From: Bradyrhizobium guangdongense
GTDB taxonomy: Bacteria > Pseudomonadota > Alphaproteobacteria > Rhizobiales > Xanthobacteraceae
Direction: 5' to 3'
Length of the DNA: 40,726 nt
Assembly (NCBI RefSeq): GCF_006483445.1
Contig: NZ_PPPT01000043.1
Location: 1-40,726 of the forward strand
Shown here: positions 30,882 through 39,676 of the stretch, piece by piece
Position numbering within the stretch: position 1 is the first letter of the stretch
Layout of the letters: the number at the start of each line of letters is the position of its first letter
The notes under the pieces: model-generated
The model's input: only the letters and a program-made list of their open reading frames with translations
What the model was told of the DNA's origin: nothing
Databases searched by the model: none
Translations under genes and position numbers: made by a program

Positions 30882-31955
30882 TCAGGCCGCCAGGATTGAA
30901 TGAGGCACGTGCGCTCGCCGAGCGAAGACGTGACCCTGGAAAATTCGACGGGCCGTCCGTTGCACCCGGGCAACCGGGCCTGGCTCCAGCCGAACCACGA
31001 GCTGGCCGGAGGGATGGGCGAGCGTGATCGGCACCGGCGGCGCCAGCGCTCCGACCATCTCTGCCGCGATCGTTCCCGGCGTCACACAGGCCGTCGCGAT
31101 CGCGACCGCGCCGGTCACCGCCAACGCGCTGTGGCAATCGTGCGGCATGAAGTACCGCGTGTGCAACGTCGCTTCCGTCGCGGGAGCAATCAGGACCGGC
31201 TTCGGAATCACCATGGACGCTGAATTTGGAAAGCCCATCCGGCATCCGGCCTCGATGCGCAGGTTTTCGAGCCGGGCGCGGAAGCCGCTGTCGGCGAACG
31301 CCGAAGGTGCCTCGCGGCCGGTCCAGCCCAGATCCGCCGCGCGGACCAGCATGACGGGCATCGCTGCGTCGACGCAGCTCACGTCGATCCCATCGATGCG
31401 ATCGACCGGCCGTCCCGTCGGCAGCAGGCGACCGGTGCGTGCGCCGGCCGCGTTGGGGAACGACAGTTCGATGGGCGCGGCCGTTCCCGGCACGCCGTCG
31501 ATCCGCGCCTCGCCTTCATAGGTCACCCGCCCGCCCGGGGTGGCGACCGTCGCATCAATCAGCTTGCCGGTGTTGACATTGTGGATGCGCACCTGGGTGC
31601 GATCTGCGGCAGCGGCGACCAGGCCGGCTTCGATTGCGAACGGCCCCACCGCCGCCAGCATGTTCCCGCAGTTCGGCGAGGTATCGACGATCCCTTCACG
31701 CACCCGCACCTGGGCGAACAGATAATCGACATCGGCACCGGGCACCGATGCCGGTCCGATGATCGCGACCTTGTTGATGACGGCATTGCCGCCGCCGATG
31801 CCATCGATGCCCAGATCGTGCCCGCCCCCCATCACCGACAACAGGACCGCATCGCGCGCGCTGGGATCGGCCGGGAGATCGCTGGCCAGGAAAAACGGCC
31901 CGCGCGAGGTTCCGCCGCGCATGACCACGCAGGGAATGGCAATCTGATCGTTCAT
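30882..31955 (-). CDS. PrpF-family isomerase, 4-oxalomesaconate tautomerase-like
   Basis: A 357-residue protein of the diaminopimelate-epimerase fold. The start at 31955 opens MNDQIAIPCVVMRGGTSRGP, the family hallmark for the first active-site region. LGIDGIGGGNAVINKVAII and GIVDTSPNCGNMLAAVGPFA carry the active-site Cys. The second half has GCRMGFPNSASMVIPKPVLI and MPHDCHSALAVTGAVAIATA. Relatives isomerise 4-oxalomesaconate in gallate breakdown (GalD) or aconitate in the methylcitrate cycle (PrpF). The neighbours are a dicarboxylate symporter and a divergent LysR regulator. They favour a regulated uptake-and-isomerisation unit for an unsaturated carboxylic acid, and I leave the symbol open. 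Confidence 0.85.
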   Translation of the reverse strand: MNDQIAIPCVVMRGGTSRGPFFLASDLPADPSARDAVLLSVMGGGHDLGIDGIGGGNAVINKVAIIGPASVPGADVDYLFAQVRVREGIVDTSPNCGNMLAAVGPFAIEAGLVAAAADRTQVRIHNVNTGKLIDATVATPGGRVTYEGEARIDGVPGTAAPIELSFPNAAGARTGRLLPTGRPVDRIDGIDVSCVDAAMPVMLVRAADLGWTGREAPSAFADSGFRARLENLRIEAGCRMGFPNSASMVIPKPVLIAPATEATLHTRYFMPHDCHSALAVTGAVAIATACVTPGTIAAEMVGALAPPVPITLAHPSGQLVVRLEPGPVARVQRTARRIFQGHVFARRAHVPHSILAA

Positions 31956-32010
31956 GGAACCCGTCCGTTCGAGATGTCTTCGCCGGACCTGACAGTCTCT
32001 CGACGCCACT

Positions 32011-32051
32011 ATTTTGTAAAATGCAAATATCTGATGTATTATTTCGATATT
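32011..32051. promoter_or_regulatory. AT-rich operator candidates between the PrpF-like gene and its LysR regulator
   Basis: ATTTT-GT-AAAAT (32011-32022) and AATATC (32026-32031) / GATATT (32046-32051) are two palindromes in a markedly AT-rich divergent gap. The second ends eight bases before the LysR start, which suits autorepression. LysR sites are typically AT-rich dyads of this kind. Confidence 0.45.
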
Positions 32052-32058
32052 AGGAATA

Positions 32059-33003
32059 ATGGAGCCTGGCCCCGTGAACGCAGAACTGCTCGACCTCAAG
32101 GCCTTCATCACGGTTGCGGAGACGGGAAGCTTCGTCCGGACCGCCAAGGCACTCAACCTGTCTCAACCGGCGCTCAGCCGTCGCATTCAGAAACTGGAAG
32201 AAAGCCTCGGTGCGCCGTTGCTCGAACGCTCGACGCGTCACGTCAACCTCACCATGACCGGGCGGGATCTCCTGCCGAAGGTGCGCCGGCTCATCGACGA
32301 GTTCGAGACTTCGGTGCTCGCGATCCATGACATCGGCGCGCGAAGCTCGGGTTTGGTCTCGGTGGCCGCGGTGCCGACGGCGGTGTTCTACTTCCTGCCG
32401 CGCGCGATCGGCCGCTTCGCCGAAGCTTATCCGCGCATTCGCATCCGGATTCTGGACATCGGCGCCAATGAGGGACTGGAAGCGGTCGCGCGCGGCGAAG
32501 CCGACTTCGGCATCAATTTCATCGGCGCTTCGCATGCCGAAATCGAATTCGAGAAACTCGTCGAGGACCCCTTTGTCCTGGCCTGCCGCCATGACCATCC
32601 GCTGGCATCGCGCAAACAGGTGAGCTGGTCGGAGATCGCGCCGCACCGCGTCATCACCGTCGGCCGCAACAGCGGCAATCGCGCGCTGATCGACAATGCG
32701 CTGGCGCGACACGGCCAGCAGCTCAACTGGGCCTACGAAGTCTCTCACCTCTCCGGCTCGCTTGGTCTGGTCGAGGCGGGGCTGGGCATTGCCGTGCTCC
32801 CGAGACTGGCGACCCCCGCCGCCGGCCACCCGATCATTCACACCGTACGGCTGATCGAGCCGGAGGTGTCGCGGACGATCGGAATCGTGCGCAGGCACGG
32901 GGCGACGTTGTCTCCTCATGCCAGCCAGTTCCTCAAGATGCTTCTCGACGCGTGGCGCTCGCCGCCGCGCTCTGGCGCGGTCAGGGCGCAGAAGGCGAAT
33001 TGA
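32059..33003 (+). CDS. LysR-type transcriptional regulator
   Basis: A 314-residue regulator with the N-terminal helix-turn-helix LKAFITVAETGSFVRTAKAL and LNLSQPALSRRIQKLEESLG, then LLERSTRHVNLTMTGRDLLP. The effector domain begins LVSVAAVPTAVFYFLPRAIG and includes VARGEADFGINFIGA, VEDPFVLACRHDHPLA and LVEAGLGIAVLPRLA. The ATG at 32059 has AGGA five bases upstream; a GTG at 32074 is possible. It is divergent from the PrpF-like gene with a 103-base shared gap, the classic setting for control of that gene and probably of dctA behind it, with its substrate as inducer. Confidence 0.9.
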   Translation: MEPGPVNAELLDLKAFITVAETGSFVRTAKALNLSQPALSRRIQKLEESLGAPLLERSTRHVNLTMTGRDLLPKVRRLIDEFETSVLAIHDIGARSSGLVSVAAVPTAVFYFLPRAIGRFAEAYPRIRIRILDIGANEGLEAVARGEADFGINFIGASHAEIEFEKLVEDPFVLACRHDHPLASRKQVSWSEIAPHRVITVGRNSGNRALIDNALARHGQQLNWAYEVSHLSGSLGLVEAGLGIAVLPRLATPAAGHPIIHTVRLIEPEVSRTIGIVRRHGATLSPHASQFLKMLLDAWRSPPRSGAVRAQKAN

Positions 33004-33010
33004 TCGACAT

Positions 33011-33037
33011 GAATTGATGCGTCGATTAAATCAATTC
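33011..33037. promoter_or_regulatory. Inverted repeat GAATTGAT / ATCAATTC
   Basis: Perfect 8-bp arms (33011-33018 and 33030-33037) with an 11-base spacer, directly after the LysR stop and about 120 bases before the importer gene. The spacing and AT-rich arms suit a regulator dyad better than a terminator, as no T-run follows. Confidence 0.4.
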
Positions 33038-33077
33038 GCGCGCTGCGCATGATTTACCCACGACCTTGGTCTGACAA

Positions 33078-33105
33078 CATGCCGCTAGATCGCACTTGCG
33101 GCATG
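33078..33105. promoter_or_regulatory. Inverted repeat CATGCCGC / GCGGCATG upstream of the ABC importer
   Basis: Perfect 8-bp arms (33078-33085 and 33098-33105) with a 12-base spacer, 54 bases before the GTG start of the binding protein. An AACCGGTT palindrome (33122-33129) also lies between it and the ribosome-binding site. These are operator candidates for sugar-responsive control. Confidence 0.4.
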
Positions 33106-33158
33106 CGCTAGTGTTTTATCCAACCGGTTAAAAGATCGGTGGATTGAGGGAGAAAAAC

Positions 33159-34544
33159 GTGAGATCCAAGGTTATTGGCGCAGTTTCGCTGGCAGTTGCA
33201 GCAGTCGGGCTGTTCGCAGTCACTGCACCCGCATTCGCCCAGCAGAAAACGATTACGATCTGGTGGGGCAAGGGCTTTTACAAGTCCGAGGACGAAGCGC
33301 TCGCCGAGACGATCAAGAAATTCGAAGCCAAGACCGGCATCAAGGTCGAATTGTCGCAATATGCGATTCAGGACATGATTCCGAAGACGGTCGCGGCGCT
33401 CGATTCCGGGACCGTGCCTGACGTCGCCTATGCCGACACCTATGACGTGCAGGTGCAGGGCAAGTGGGCCTATGAGGGCAAGCTCGAGGACCTCTCCGAC
33501 ATCATGAAGCCGATCGAGGGTCGGTTCGTGCAGAACACGCTGGATGCGTCGATCCTCTATGACGACGTCGCCAAGAAGAAGGCCTATTACGGCTTCCCGC
33601 TGAAGCAGCAGAGCATGCACGTCCAGATCTGGAACGACATGCTGGAGAAGGCCGGCTTCAAGCAGAGCGACATTCCCAACAAGTGGGAGGACTACTGGAC
33701 CTTCTGGTGCGACAAGGTGCAGTCGGGGATCCGCAAGGCGACCGGCCAGCGCATCTACGCGGTGGGCCAGCCGATGGGCGTGGAATCGACGGACAGCTTC
33801 CAGTCGTTCTACACCTTCATGGACGCCTATCACGTCAAGCTGGTCGACAACGACGGCAAGCTGCTGGTCGACGATCCCAAGGTTCGCGAGAACCTGATCA
33901 AGGCGATGAAGGACTACACCGACACCTATATCCGGGGTTGCTCGCCGCCCTCCTCCACGACCTGGAAGGATCCCGACAACAACGTCGCCTTCCACAACAA
34001 GACCATCGTGATGACCCACAATTTCACGATCTCGATCGCGGCGAAATGGTTCGAGGACTCGGGCAACCAGACCCTGACCCCCGAACAGCGCGCGGCCGGC
34101 AAGAAGGCGTATGAAGAAGACATCATCACGTCTTCCTTCCCGAAGGCGCCGGACGGCTCGACCATCCAGTACCGCTCCGACGTCAAGACCGGGCTGATCT
34201 TCAAGGCGGCCAAGAACAAGGCCGAGGCGAAGCAGTTCGTCGCCTTCCTGCTCGAGGAAGAGAACGTCCGCCCCTATATCGAGGGCGCGCTCGGCCGCTG
34301 GTTCCCGGTGACCAAGGAAAGCCAGGAAAGCCCGTTCTGGCAGGCCGACAAGCATCGCAAGGCGGTCTACACCCAGTTCAAAGGCGGCACCGCCGCGTTC
34401 GACTTCACCAAGAACTGGAAGTTCACCATCCTGAACAACGAGAACGCCTGGGCCAAGGCGATGAACCGCGTGGTCAGCGAGAAGGTGCCGGTGGACAAGG
34501 CGGTCGACGAGCTGATCGCCCGCATCAAGCAGGTCGCGGGCTGA
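33159..34544 (+). CDS. ABC importer substrate-binding protein (sugar type)
   Basis: A 461-residue periplasmic protein. The GTG start at 33159 is preceded by GAGGGAGA. Signal peptide MRSKVIGAVSLAVAAVGLFA is cleaved near APAFA-QQ. The mature protein has the family-1 extracellular binding fold: TITIWWGKGFYKSEDEALAE, KFEAKTGIKVELSQY, PDVAYADTYD, YGFPLKQQSMHVQIWNDMLE and WEDYWTFWCDKVQ. The C-terminal lobe has KAEAKQFVAFLLEEENVRPY and GRWFPVTKESQESPFWQ. Its genes for two membrane subunits follow. Substrate is probably a sugar, polyol or glycoside; aromatic residues in the cleft fit this but do not define it. A hairpin separates it from the permease genes. Confidence 0.92.
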   Translation: MRSKVIGAVSLAVAAVGLFAVTAPAFAQQKTITIWWGKGFYKSEDEALAETIKKFEAKTGIKVELSQYAIQDMIPKTVAALDSGTVPDVAYADTYDVQVQGKWAYEGKLEDLSDIMKPIEGRFVQNTLDASILYDDVAKKKAYYGFPLKQQSMHVQIWNDMLEKAGFKQSDIPNKWEDYWTFWCDKVQSGIRKATGQRIYAVGQPMGVESTDSFQSFYTFMDAYHVKLVDNDGKLLVDDPKVRENLIKAMKDYTDTYIRGCSPPSSTTWKDPDNNVAFHNKTIVMTHNFTISIAAKWFEDSGNQTLTPEQRAAGKKAYEEDIITSSFPKAPDGSTIQYRSDVKTGLIFKAAKNKAEAKQFVAFLLEEENVRPYIEGALGRWFPVTKESQESPFWQADKHRKAVYTQFKGGTAAFDFTKNWKFTILNNENAWAKAMNRVVSEKVPVDKAVDELIARIKQVAG

Positions 34545-34572
34545 TCCCGGACTGATATAGATGTATGCTATT

Positions 34573-34598
34573 ACCGGTCGCGGACCTCCGCGGCCGGT
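34573..34598 (+). repeat. mRNA-stabilising type stem-loop between binding protein and permease genes
   Basis: ACCGGTCGCGG (34573-34583) pairs with CCGCGGCCGGT (34588-34598) over 11 base pairs including one G-U, around ACCT. Such hairpins after binding-protein genes often keep that mRNA segment more abundant than the permease part. No T-run follows, so full termination is unlikely. Confidence 0.65.
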
Positions 34599-34619
34599 TG
34601 CTTTCGGTGGGTAAGCGAT

Positions 34620-35492
34620 ATGGCGATCACACTTTCCGGTTCAGACACAATCCCGGCTCCTCCCCTGTCCTCGCGCCTGACGACGCAGCAGGTCTGGGGC
34701 ATTTTGCTGCTCGCGCCCTATCTGCTCGTCTTCCTTGCCTTCGTCGTCTATCCCGTCTGCTACGGGCTGTACCTGGCGCGCGATCCGCAAAACTATGTCG
34801 CGCTGTACAACGACCCGATCTTTGCGCGCGCCGCGGTCAACACGCTGATCTTCCTGGTCATCGGCATCAACGTGAAGATGCTGATCGCGCTGTTCCTGTC
34901 CGGCTTCTTCGCCCAGCAGCGTCCCTGGATCAAATGGCTGTCGGTGATCTTCATCCTGCCCTGGGCGGTGCCGTCGATCCCGACCATCCTGTCTGTGCGT
35001 TTCATGCTCAATCCCGAATGGGGCATGATCAACCACTACATCTTCGCGTTGACCGGTGACGACGGCCCGAACTGGCTGAACGATCCGACGGTGGCGCTGA
35101 CCATGGCGATCGGCGTGCACATCTGGAAGTCGCTGCCGTTCTGGACGCTGATCCTGCTGACCGGCCGGCTTGCCATTCCGCACGATCTGTACGAGGCATC
35201 CGAAGTCGACGGGGCCAACCCGTGGCAGAAATTCCGCTTCATCACCTGGCCGTCGATGCAGACGCTCTACGTCACCTGCACGCTGCTCTCGATGATCTGG
35301 ACGCTCGGCGACTTCAACAGCGTCTACCTGCTCACCGGCGGCGGCCCGGCCGACCTCACGCACGTGCTGTCGACGCTCGGTATCCGCTATCTCCGGCTCG
35401 ACCAGCTCTCGCTCGCGATGGCCTCCATCGTCGTCGCGATGCCGCTGGTGCTGCCGCTCGTGTATTTCATGATGAAACGGTTGTCGCGATGA
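34620..35492 (+). CDS. ABC importer permease subunit 1 (MalF/UgpA type)
   Basis: A 290-residue inner-membrane protein with six predicted helices. The start is at 34620. It opens with a cytoplasmic segment and the helix LLLAPYLLVFLAFVVYPVCY. The ATPase-contact EAA loop is YEASEVDGANPWQKFRFITW near residue 198, followed by DFNSVYLLTGGGPADLTHVL, the usual mark of first permeases in sugar importers. Its stop overlaps the next start by four bases (ATGA), so the two permeases are translationally coupled. Confidence 0.92.
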   Translation: MAITLSGSDTIPAPPLSSRLTTQQVWGILLLAPYLLVFLAFVVYPVCYGLYLARDPQNYVALYNDPIFARAAVNTLIFLVIGINVKMLIALFLSGFFAQQRPWIKWLSVIFILPWAVPSIPTILSVRFMLNPEWGMINHYIFALTGDDGPNWLNDPTVALTMAIGVHIWKSLPFWTLILLTGRLAIPHDLYEASEVDGANPWQKFRFITWPSMQTLYVTCTLLSMIWTLGDFNSVYLLTGGGPADLTHVLSTLGIRYLRLDQLSLAMASIVVAMPLVLPLVYFMMKRLSR

Positions 35493-36340
35493 AGCTTCCC
35501 ACCCTCCGCGAAGTCGGCACCGAGGCCAAGCTGCTGCTGATCGGCATCCCGGTCTTCATCTGGACCATGGTTCCGATCTACCACATGTTCCTGTTCGCGA
35601 TCTCGCCGAAGGAGGACGCGTTCTCGGGCAAGCTGTGGCCGGATCATCCGACGCTGCACAATTTCCACATCGTGTTCTACCAGGAGCACTATTTCCTGCG
35701 CGACTTCTGGATCCAGTTCTGGAATTCGACGGTCATTGCGCTGGCCGCCGGTGCGCTGACCCTGTTCATCGCGACCGCGGCCGCATTCTCGATCTCGCGG
35801 CTGCGGGTGCCCGGTGGCCGCTGGGTGATGAACCTTGCCCTGTTCACCTATTTCATCCCGGCGGCGTTCCTCGCCGTGCCGATGTACCGCACCATGGGCA
35901 ATTACGGCCTGCTCAACAATCACTGGTCGCTGATCCTGGCCATGGTGACGATCGCCTCGCCTTACGCGATCTGGGTGCTGAAGCAGGCGTCCGACAAGCT
36001 GCCGGTGGAGCTCGACGAGGCCGCCGTGATGGACGGCGCGACCACGCTGCAGTTGTTCCGCCTGGTCTATGTGCCGCTGATGATGCCGTCGCTGGTCGCG
36101 ATCGGAACTTATGCGGTGCTGCTCGCCTGGAACGAATATCTCTACGCGTTCCTGCTCCTGTCCAAGGACACCAATCTCACGCTGCCCGTGGCGCTCGGCA
36201 ACTTCCTCGCCGCCGACGACTCGCCGTGGGAGCTGTTGATGACCACCGGCTTCATCTATGCGCTGCCGCCGGCCGCGATCTACTACGCTTTCAAGCGCTA
36301 CATGGTGGGCGGGCTCACGGCGGGTGCGGTGAAGTCCTGA
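35489..36340 (+). CDS. ABC importer permease subunit 2 (MalG/UgpE type)
   Basis: A 283-residue partner permease. Helices begin with LLLIGIPVFIWTMVPIYHMF. The second-subunit motif SFSxR-like region reads FSISRLRVPGGRWVMNLALF, and the EAA loop is LDEAAVMDGATTLQLFRLVY near residue 170. WNEYLYAFLLLSKDTNLTLP and a C-terminal MVGGLTAGAVKS end are typical of the group. ATP would be supplied by a separate MalK/UgpC-type protein, which is not encoded nearby in this strand or window. It may be shared with another importer. Confidence 0.92.
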   Translation: MKLPTLREVGTEAKLLLIGIPVFIWTMVPIYHMFLFAISPKEDAFSGKLWPDHPTLHNFHIVFYQEHYFLRDFWIQFWNSTVIALAAGALTLFIATAAAFSISRLRVPGGRWVMNLALFTYFIPAAFLAVPMYRTMGNYGLLNNHWSLILAMVTIASPYAIWVLKQASDKLPVELDEAAVMDGATTLQLFRLVYVPLMMPSLVAIGTYAVLLAWNEYLYAFLLLSKDTNLTLPVALGNFLAADDSPWELLMTTGFIYALPPAAIYYAFKRYMVGGLTAGAVKS

Positions 36341-36451
36341 CGCTGCAGGACGCATCGCGTCGCCGCAAGCATCACGCTTGGCCGACGCCGTGGACAATTG
36401 CGGGTTGTCCATGCCTGCTTTAACCTGCGGGCCTCATTGCGGGCCCGCCAC

Positions 36452-37438
36452 ATGCGCAGCAACGATGCGATTCATCTCGGACTGATCCTGCTGGCGCTTG
36501 CCGCGGCCTATGTCGTGCCATTCGAGCTTTTGCTGCTCGCCTATGTCGTGCTCGGTCCGGCGCATTATTTCACCGAGATCTCGTGGCTGCACGATCGCAG
36601 CTACTTTCTGCCTCACCGCGGCATCGCCATCGCGCTCGCGCTCGTCGCGGTGGCCGCCGCCCTGATCGACAACGCCTCGTGGTTCGGCTTCGCGATGTGG
36701 GGCGCGCTGGTGATCTGCGCGATGCTGGCGGCGACCACCACCGCGATCGAGAGCATGCTGCTGTTCATCGTGGCGATCGCGTTGTCGGCGATCATGTACT
36801 CGAGCGGATCCTCGCTCGCGGTCATCGGCATCCTGATTCCGACCCTGATCCACGTCTCGCTGTTCACGCTGATCTTCATGGCGCTCGGCGCCTACAAGTC
36901 CGGCAGCCGTACGCAGGCCGCGCTGGTGGCCGTCTACCTGCTTTCGATCGCAGCGATCCTGCTGCTGCCGCCGACTGCCGACATCCGAATTGCGAGCTTC
37001 GCCCGGGTCGGGCAGGACTATTTTGGCAATGTCGGTCCGGCATTGGGCCGGCTGTTCGGCGTGCCCGGCCTCGTGCTCGACACCCGCCTGACGAGCCTGC
37101 TCGCCTTCGTCTACACCTACCACTACCTCAACTGGTTCATCAAAGCGGACGTGATCCGCTGGACGGCGGTCCCAAAAGCGCGGCTCGCAGCGATGGTCGT
37201 CGCCAGCACCGCGTCCACCGCGCTGTATTTCTACGACTATGCGTTCGGCTTCACCTTCCTGCTGGCGCTGAGCCTGGTCCACATTCTGCTCGAGTTTCCG
37301 CTCAACAGCCTCGCCCTGCGCCAGCTCGGCGCCGCGATCCAGGGCGCCGTGCGCGCGCGGCAAACCAATAACGTCACGGCCACAGCGACCCGCCCAGCCG
37401 GCACGCGCGCTTCGAAGCGCGCGCCGCGGTCGCGCTGA
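36452..37438 (+). CDS. Polytopic membrane protein of unknown function with conserved-looking His motifs
   Basis: A 328-residue protein with about ten hydrophobic segments; start at ATG 36452 (weak site), with a TTG at 36398 as alternative. Polar islands at membrane edges stand out: VVLGPAHYFTEISWLHDRSY near residue 31, YTYHYLNWFIKADVIRW near residue 220 and LVHILLEFPLNSLAL near 275. Buried His, Glu and Asp residues in this pattern can bind metal or haem, as in Brp/Blh-like carotenoid oxygenases and other membrane oxidases, but I cannot place it in a family. A basic tail follows. It runs in the direction of the importer genes 111 bases downstream, and its stop abuts that of the next gene. Confidence 0.7.
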   Translation: MRSNDAIHLGLILLALAAAYVVPFELLLLAYVVLGPAHYFTEISWLHDRSYFLPHRGIAIALALVAVAAALIDNASWFGFAMWGALVICAMLAATTTAIESMLLFIVAIALSAIMYSSGSSLAVIGILIPTLIHVSLFTLIFMALGAYKSGSRTQAALVAVYLLSIAAILLLPPTADIRIASFARVGQDYFGNVGPALGRLFGVPGLVLDTRLTSLLAFVYTYHYLNWFIKADVIRWTAVPKARLAAMVVASTASTALYFYDYAFGFTFLLALSLVHILLEFPLNSLALRQLGAAIQGAVRARQTNNVTATATRPAGTRASKRAPRSR

Positions 37439-37939
37439 TCATCCCTCGGCGCGCTTTCGCCTGTAAGCAAGCAGCAGCGCGATCAGCGAGCCCAGGAAAT
37501 AGCCGGCAGTCGCGCCCGAAATGGCGCGGCCGACGATGAAGGCGAGCGCACGCTCGCTGGCGCTGATCGCCGAGATCACGCTGACGGTATATTGCAGCGA
37601 GAACACCACGAGGTTCCGGACCAAGGCAAAAATGCTGCCAGGGCGGATGATCTCGCCGGTGACATGGTCCACGTCGAACGGCCGCGGCGTCAGCACGCCG
37701 AGCGGCAGCAGCGCCAGCGCGGCAGCAGCCCAGGCGACGACCGGCCATGCGCTGTCCAAATGGCCAAAGCCGATCCGCGAGATACCCCAGACGATGAACA
37801 CCACAGGCACGATCAGCGCGCGCCAGATCTTTGTCTTGCGCGGCTGCATCGATTTGATGCCCTGCCAGACCAGATAGGCGAGCAGGAACCAGACCCAGAC
37901 CGGGGTGTGAATCACAATCTGGTAGGCAAGTGTCATCAT
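37439..37939 (-). CDS. Small polytopic membrane protein, DUF6622-like
   Basis: A 166-residue membrane protein (start 37939, or the next codon, also ATG). The opening IVIHTPVWVWFLLAYLVWQG, followed by IKSMQPRKTKIWRALIVPVV and FIVWGISRI, is a pattern I associate with the uncharacterised DUF6622 family. Four to five helices are predicted, ending LGSLIALLLAYRRKR. It starts 12 bases after the potC-like gene and may be translated from the same message. Its stop codon and that of the convergent gene touch, forming TGATCA. Confidence 0.7.
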   Translation of the reverse strand: MMTLAYQIVIHTPVWVWFLLAYLVWQGIKSMQPRKTKIWRALIVPVVFIVWGISRIGFGHLDSAWPVVAWAAAALALLPLGVLTPRPFDVDHVTGEIIRPGSIFALVRNLVVFSLQYTVSVISAISASERALAFIVGRAISGATAGYFLGSLIALLLAYRRKRAEG

Positions 37940-37951
37940 CGCTCCAGTCCT

Positions 37952-38764
37952 TCAGAGCGGCGCCGCGCTCTCGCCCTGCGAGCTCGACAGCTTTGACGCC
38001 AGCGACGCCAGCACGATGACGATAGCGATCAGGCCGATCACCAGCGTGCAGATGGCGTTGATCTCGGGCTTTACGCCCAGCCGCACCTCGGAATAGATCC
38101 GGATCGGCAGCGTCGCCGAGCCGGGACCGGTGGTGAAGCTCGCGATCACGAGGTCGTCGAGCGACAGCGTGAAGGCCAGCATCCAGCCGGCGACGATCGC
38201 AGGCGCGATCAGCGGCAACGTCACCGACAGGAAGGCGCTTACGGGATTGCAGCCGAGATCCATCGCGGCTTCCTCCAGCGAGCGGTCGAGCGAGCCGAGG
38301 CGCGACTGCACCACGACGGCAACGAAACACATGGTGAGCGTGGTGTGCGCAATCGTCACCGTCCAGAAGCCGCGCTCGGCGTTGAGCGCCACGAACAGCA
38401 GCAGCAGCGACAGGCCGGTGATCACCTCCGGCATGACCAGCGGCGCATAGAGCATGCCCGAAAACAGCGTGCGGCCACCAAACCGTTCGCCCCGCGACAG
38501 CGCGACCGCAGCCAGCGTGCCGAGCACGGTGGCGATGCTGGCCGAGGCGACCGCAACCCGCAGGCTCATCCAGGCGGCCTCGATCATGGCGCGGTCGTTG
38601 AAGAACTCGACATACCAGCGCAGCGACCAGCCGCCCCAGACGGTCACCAGCCGCGAGGCGTTGAATGAGTAGATCACGAGGATCACGATCGGCAAGTATA
38701 GGAAGGCGAGCCCCAGCACGAGCGAGGCGATGTTGAAGCGGGAAAGCCGGTTCAGCTTGCGCAT
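37952..38764 (-). CDS. potC: Polyamine-type ABC importer permease, PotC-like
   Basis: A 270-residue permease starting at 38764, one base after the stop of the potB-like gene. It opens NIASLVLGLAFLYLPIVILV and continues YSFNASRLVTVWGGWSLRWY, then VALSRGERFGGRTLFSGMLY and PLVMPEVITGLSLLLLFVAL. The EAA loop LEEAAMDLGCNPVSAFLSVT leads to LSLDDLVIASFTTGPGSATL, the PotC-type signature, and IRIYSEVRLGVKPEINA. This subclass imports putrescine, spermidine or related compounds. Symbol is by similarity and operon order. Confidence 0.9.
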   Translation of the reverse strand: MRKLNRLSRFNIASLVLGLAFLYLPIVILVIYSFNASRLVTVWGGWSLRWYVEFFNDRAMIEAAWMSLRVAVASASIATVLGTLAAVALSRGERFGGRTLFSGMLYAPLVMPEVITGLSLLLLFVALNAERGFWTVTIAHTTLTMCFVAVVVQSRLGSLDRSLEEAAMDLGCNPVSAFLSVTLPLIAPAIVAGWMLAFTLSLDDLVIASFTTGPGSATLPIRIYSEVRLGVKPEINAICTLVIGLIAIVIVLASLASKLSSSQGESAAPL

Positions 38765-38765
38765 C

Positions 38766-39676
38766 TCAGCGCCCCTGTTCCAGTTGCCGGCGCTGCAGGC
38801 GCTCATAGAGCAGGAGCGGCAGCAGCAGCACGACCAGCAGAACGATGGCCGCGCTCGAGGCCACCGGCCAGTCCTTGTTGGTAAAGAATTCGAGCCACAG
38901 CGTCTGCCCGATCATCAGCGCGTTCGAACCGGCGAGCAAATCCGGGATCACGAACTCGCCGACGATCGGGATGAAGCACAGCAGCACGCCGGCGCCGACG
39001 CCGGGCAGCGACAGCGGAAACGTAACCAGCCAAAACACCTGCCAGGGCGGCGCGCCGAGATCGCTTGCGGCCTCCTCCAGCGCCGGCTCCATTTTTGCGA
39101 GCGTCGCATAGAGCGGCAGGATCATGAACGGCAGATAGGAATAGACGATGCCGATATACATCGCGGTGTCGGTCGAGAGCCACACCACGGGCGCGCTCAC
39201 CACATGCAGCACCAGCAGGATTTTGTTGAGCAGGCCATCGTGCTGCAAAATGTTGATCCAGGCATAGATGCGGATCAGGAACGAGGTCCAGAACGGCACG
39301 ATGACCAGCACCATCGCCACCGCCTGCCAGCGCTTTGGCAGCCGCGCCATGCCGTAGGCGATGGGGTAGCCGATCAGGAGCAGGATTGCGGTCGCGGTGA
39401 CGGCGACGGTGACGCTGCGCACGTAGGCGTAGATGTAGAGATCGTCGGAGCCGAGCAGCTTGAAATTGTCGATCGAGAGCGCTGCGAACGCCGCCCGGAT
39501 TGCGTCCCACCCTGCGGTCAGGTCGAACACCGGCTCATAAGGCGGCTGCGCGATCGCGGTCTGCGACAGGCTGATCTTCAGCACGAAGGCGAACGGCACC
39601 AGGAAGAACAGCACCATCCACACATAGGGCGCGATCGCGGCGAAGCGTGCCGGCCGCGCAAAGATGCGGCGCGCGC

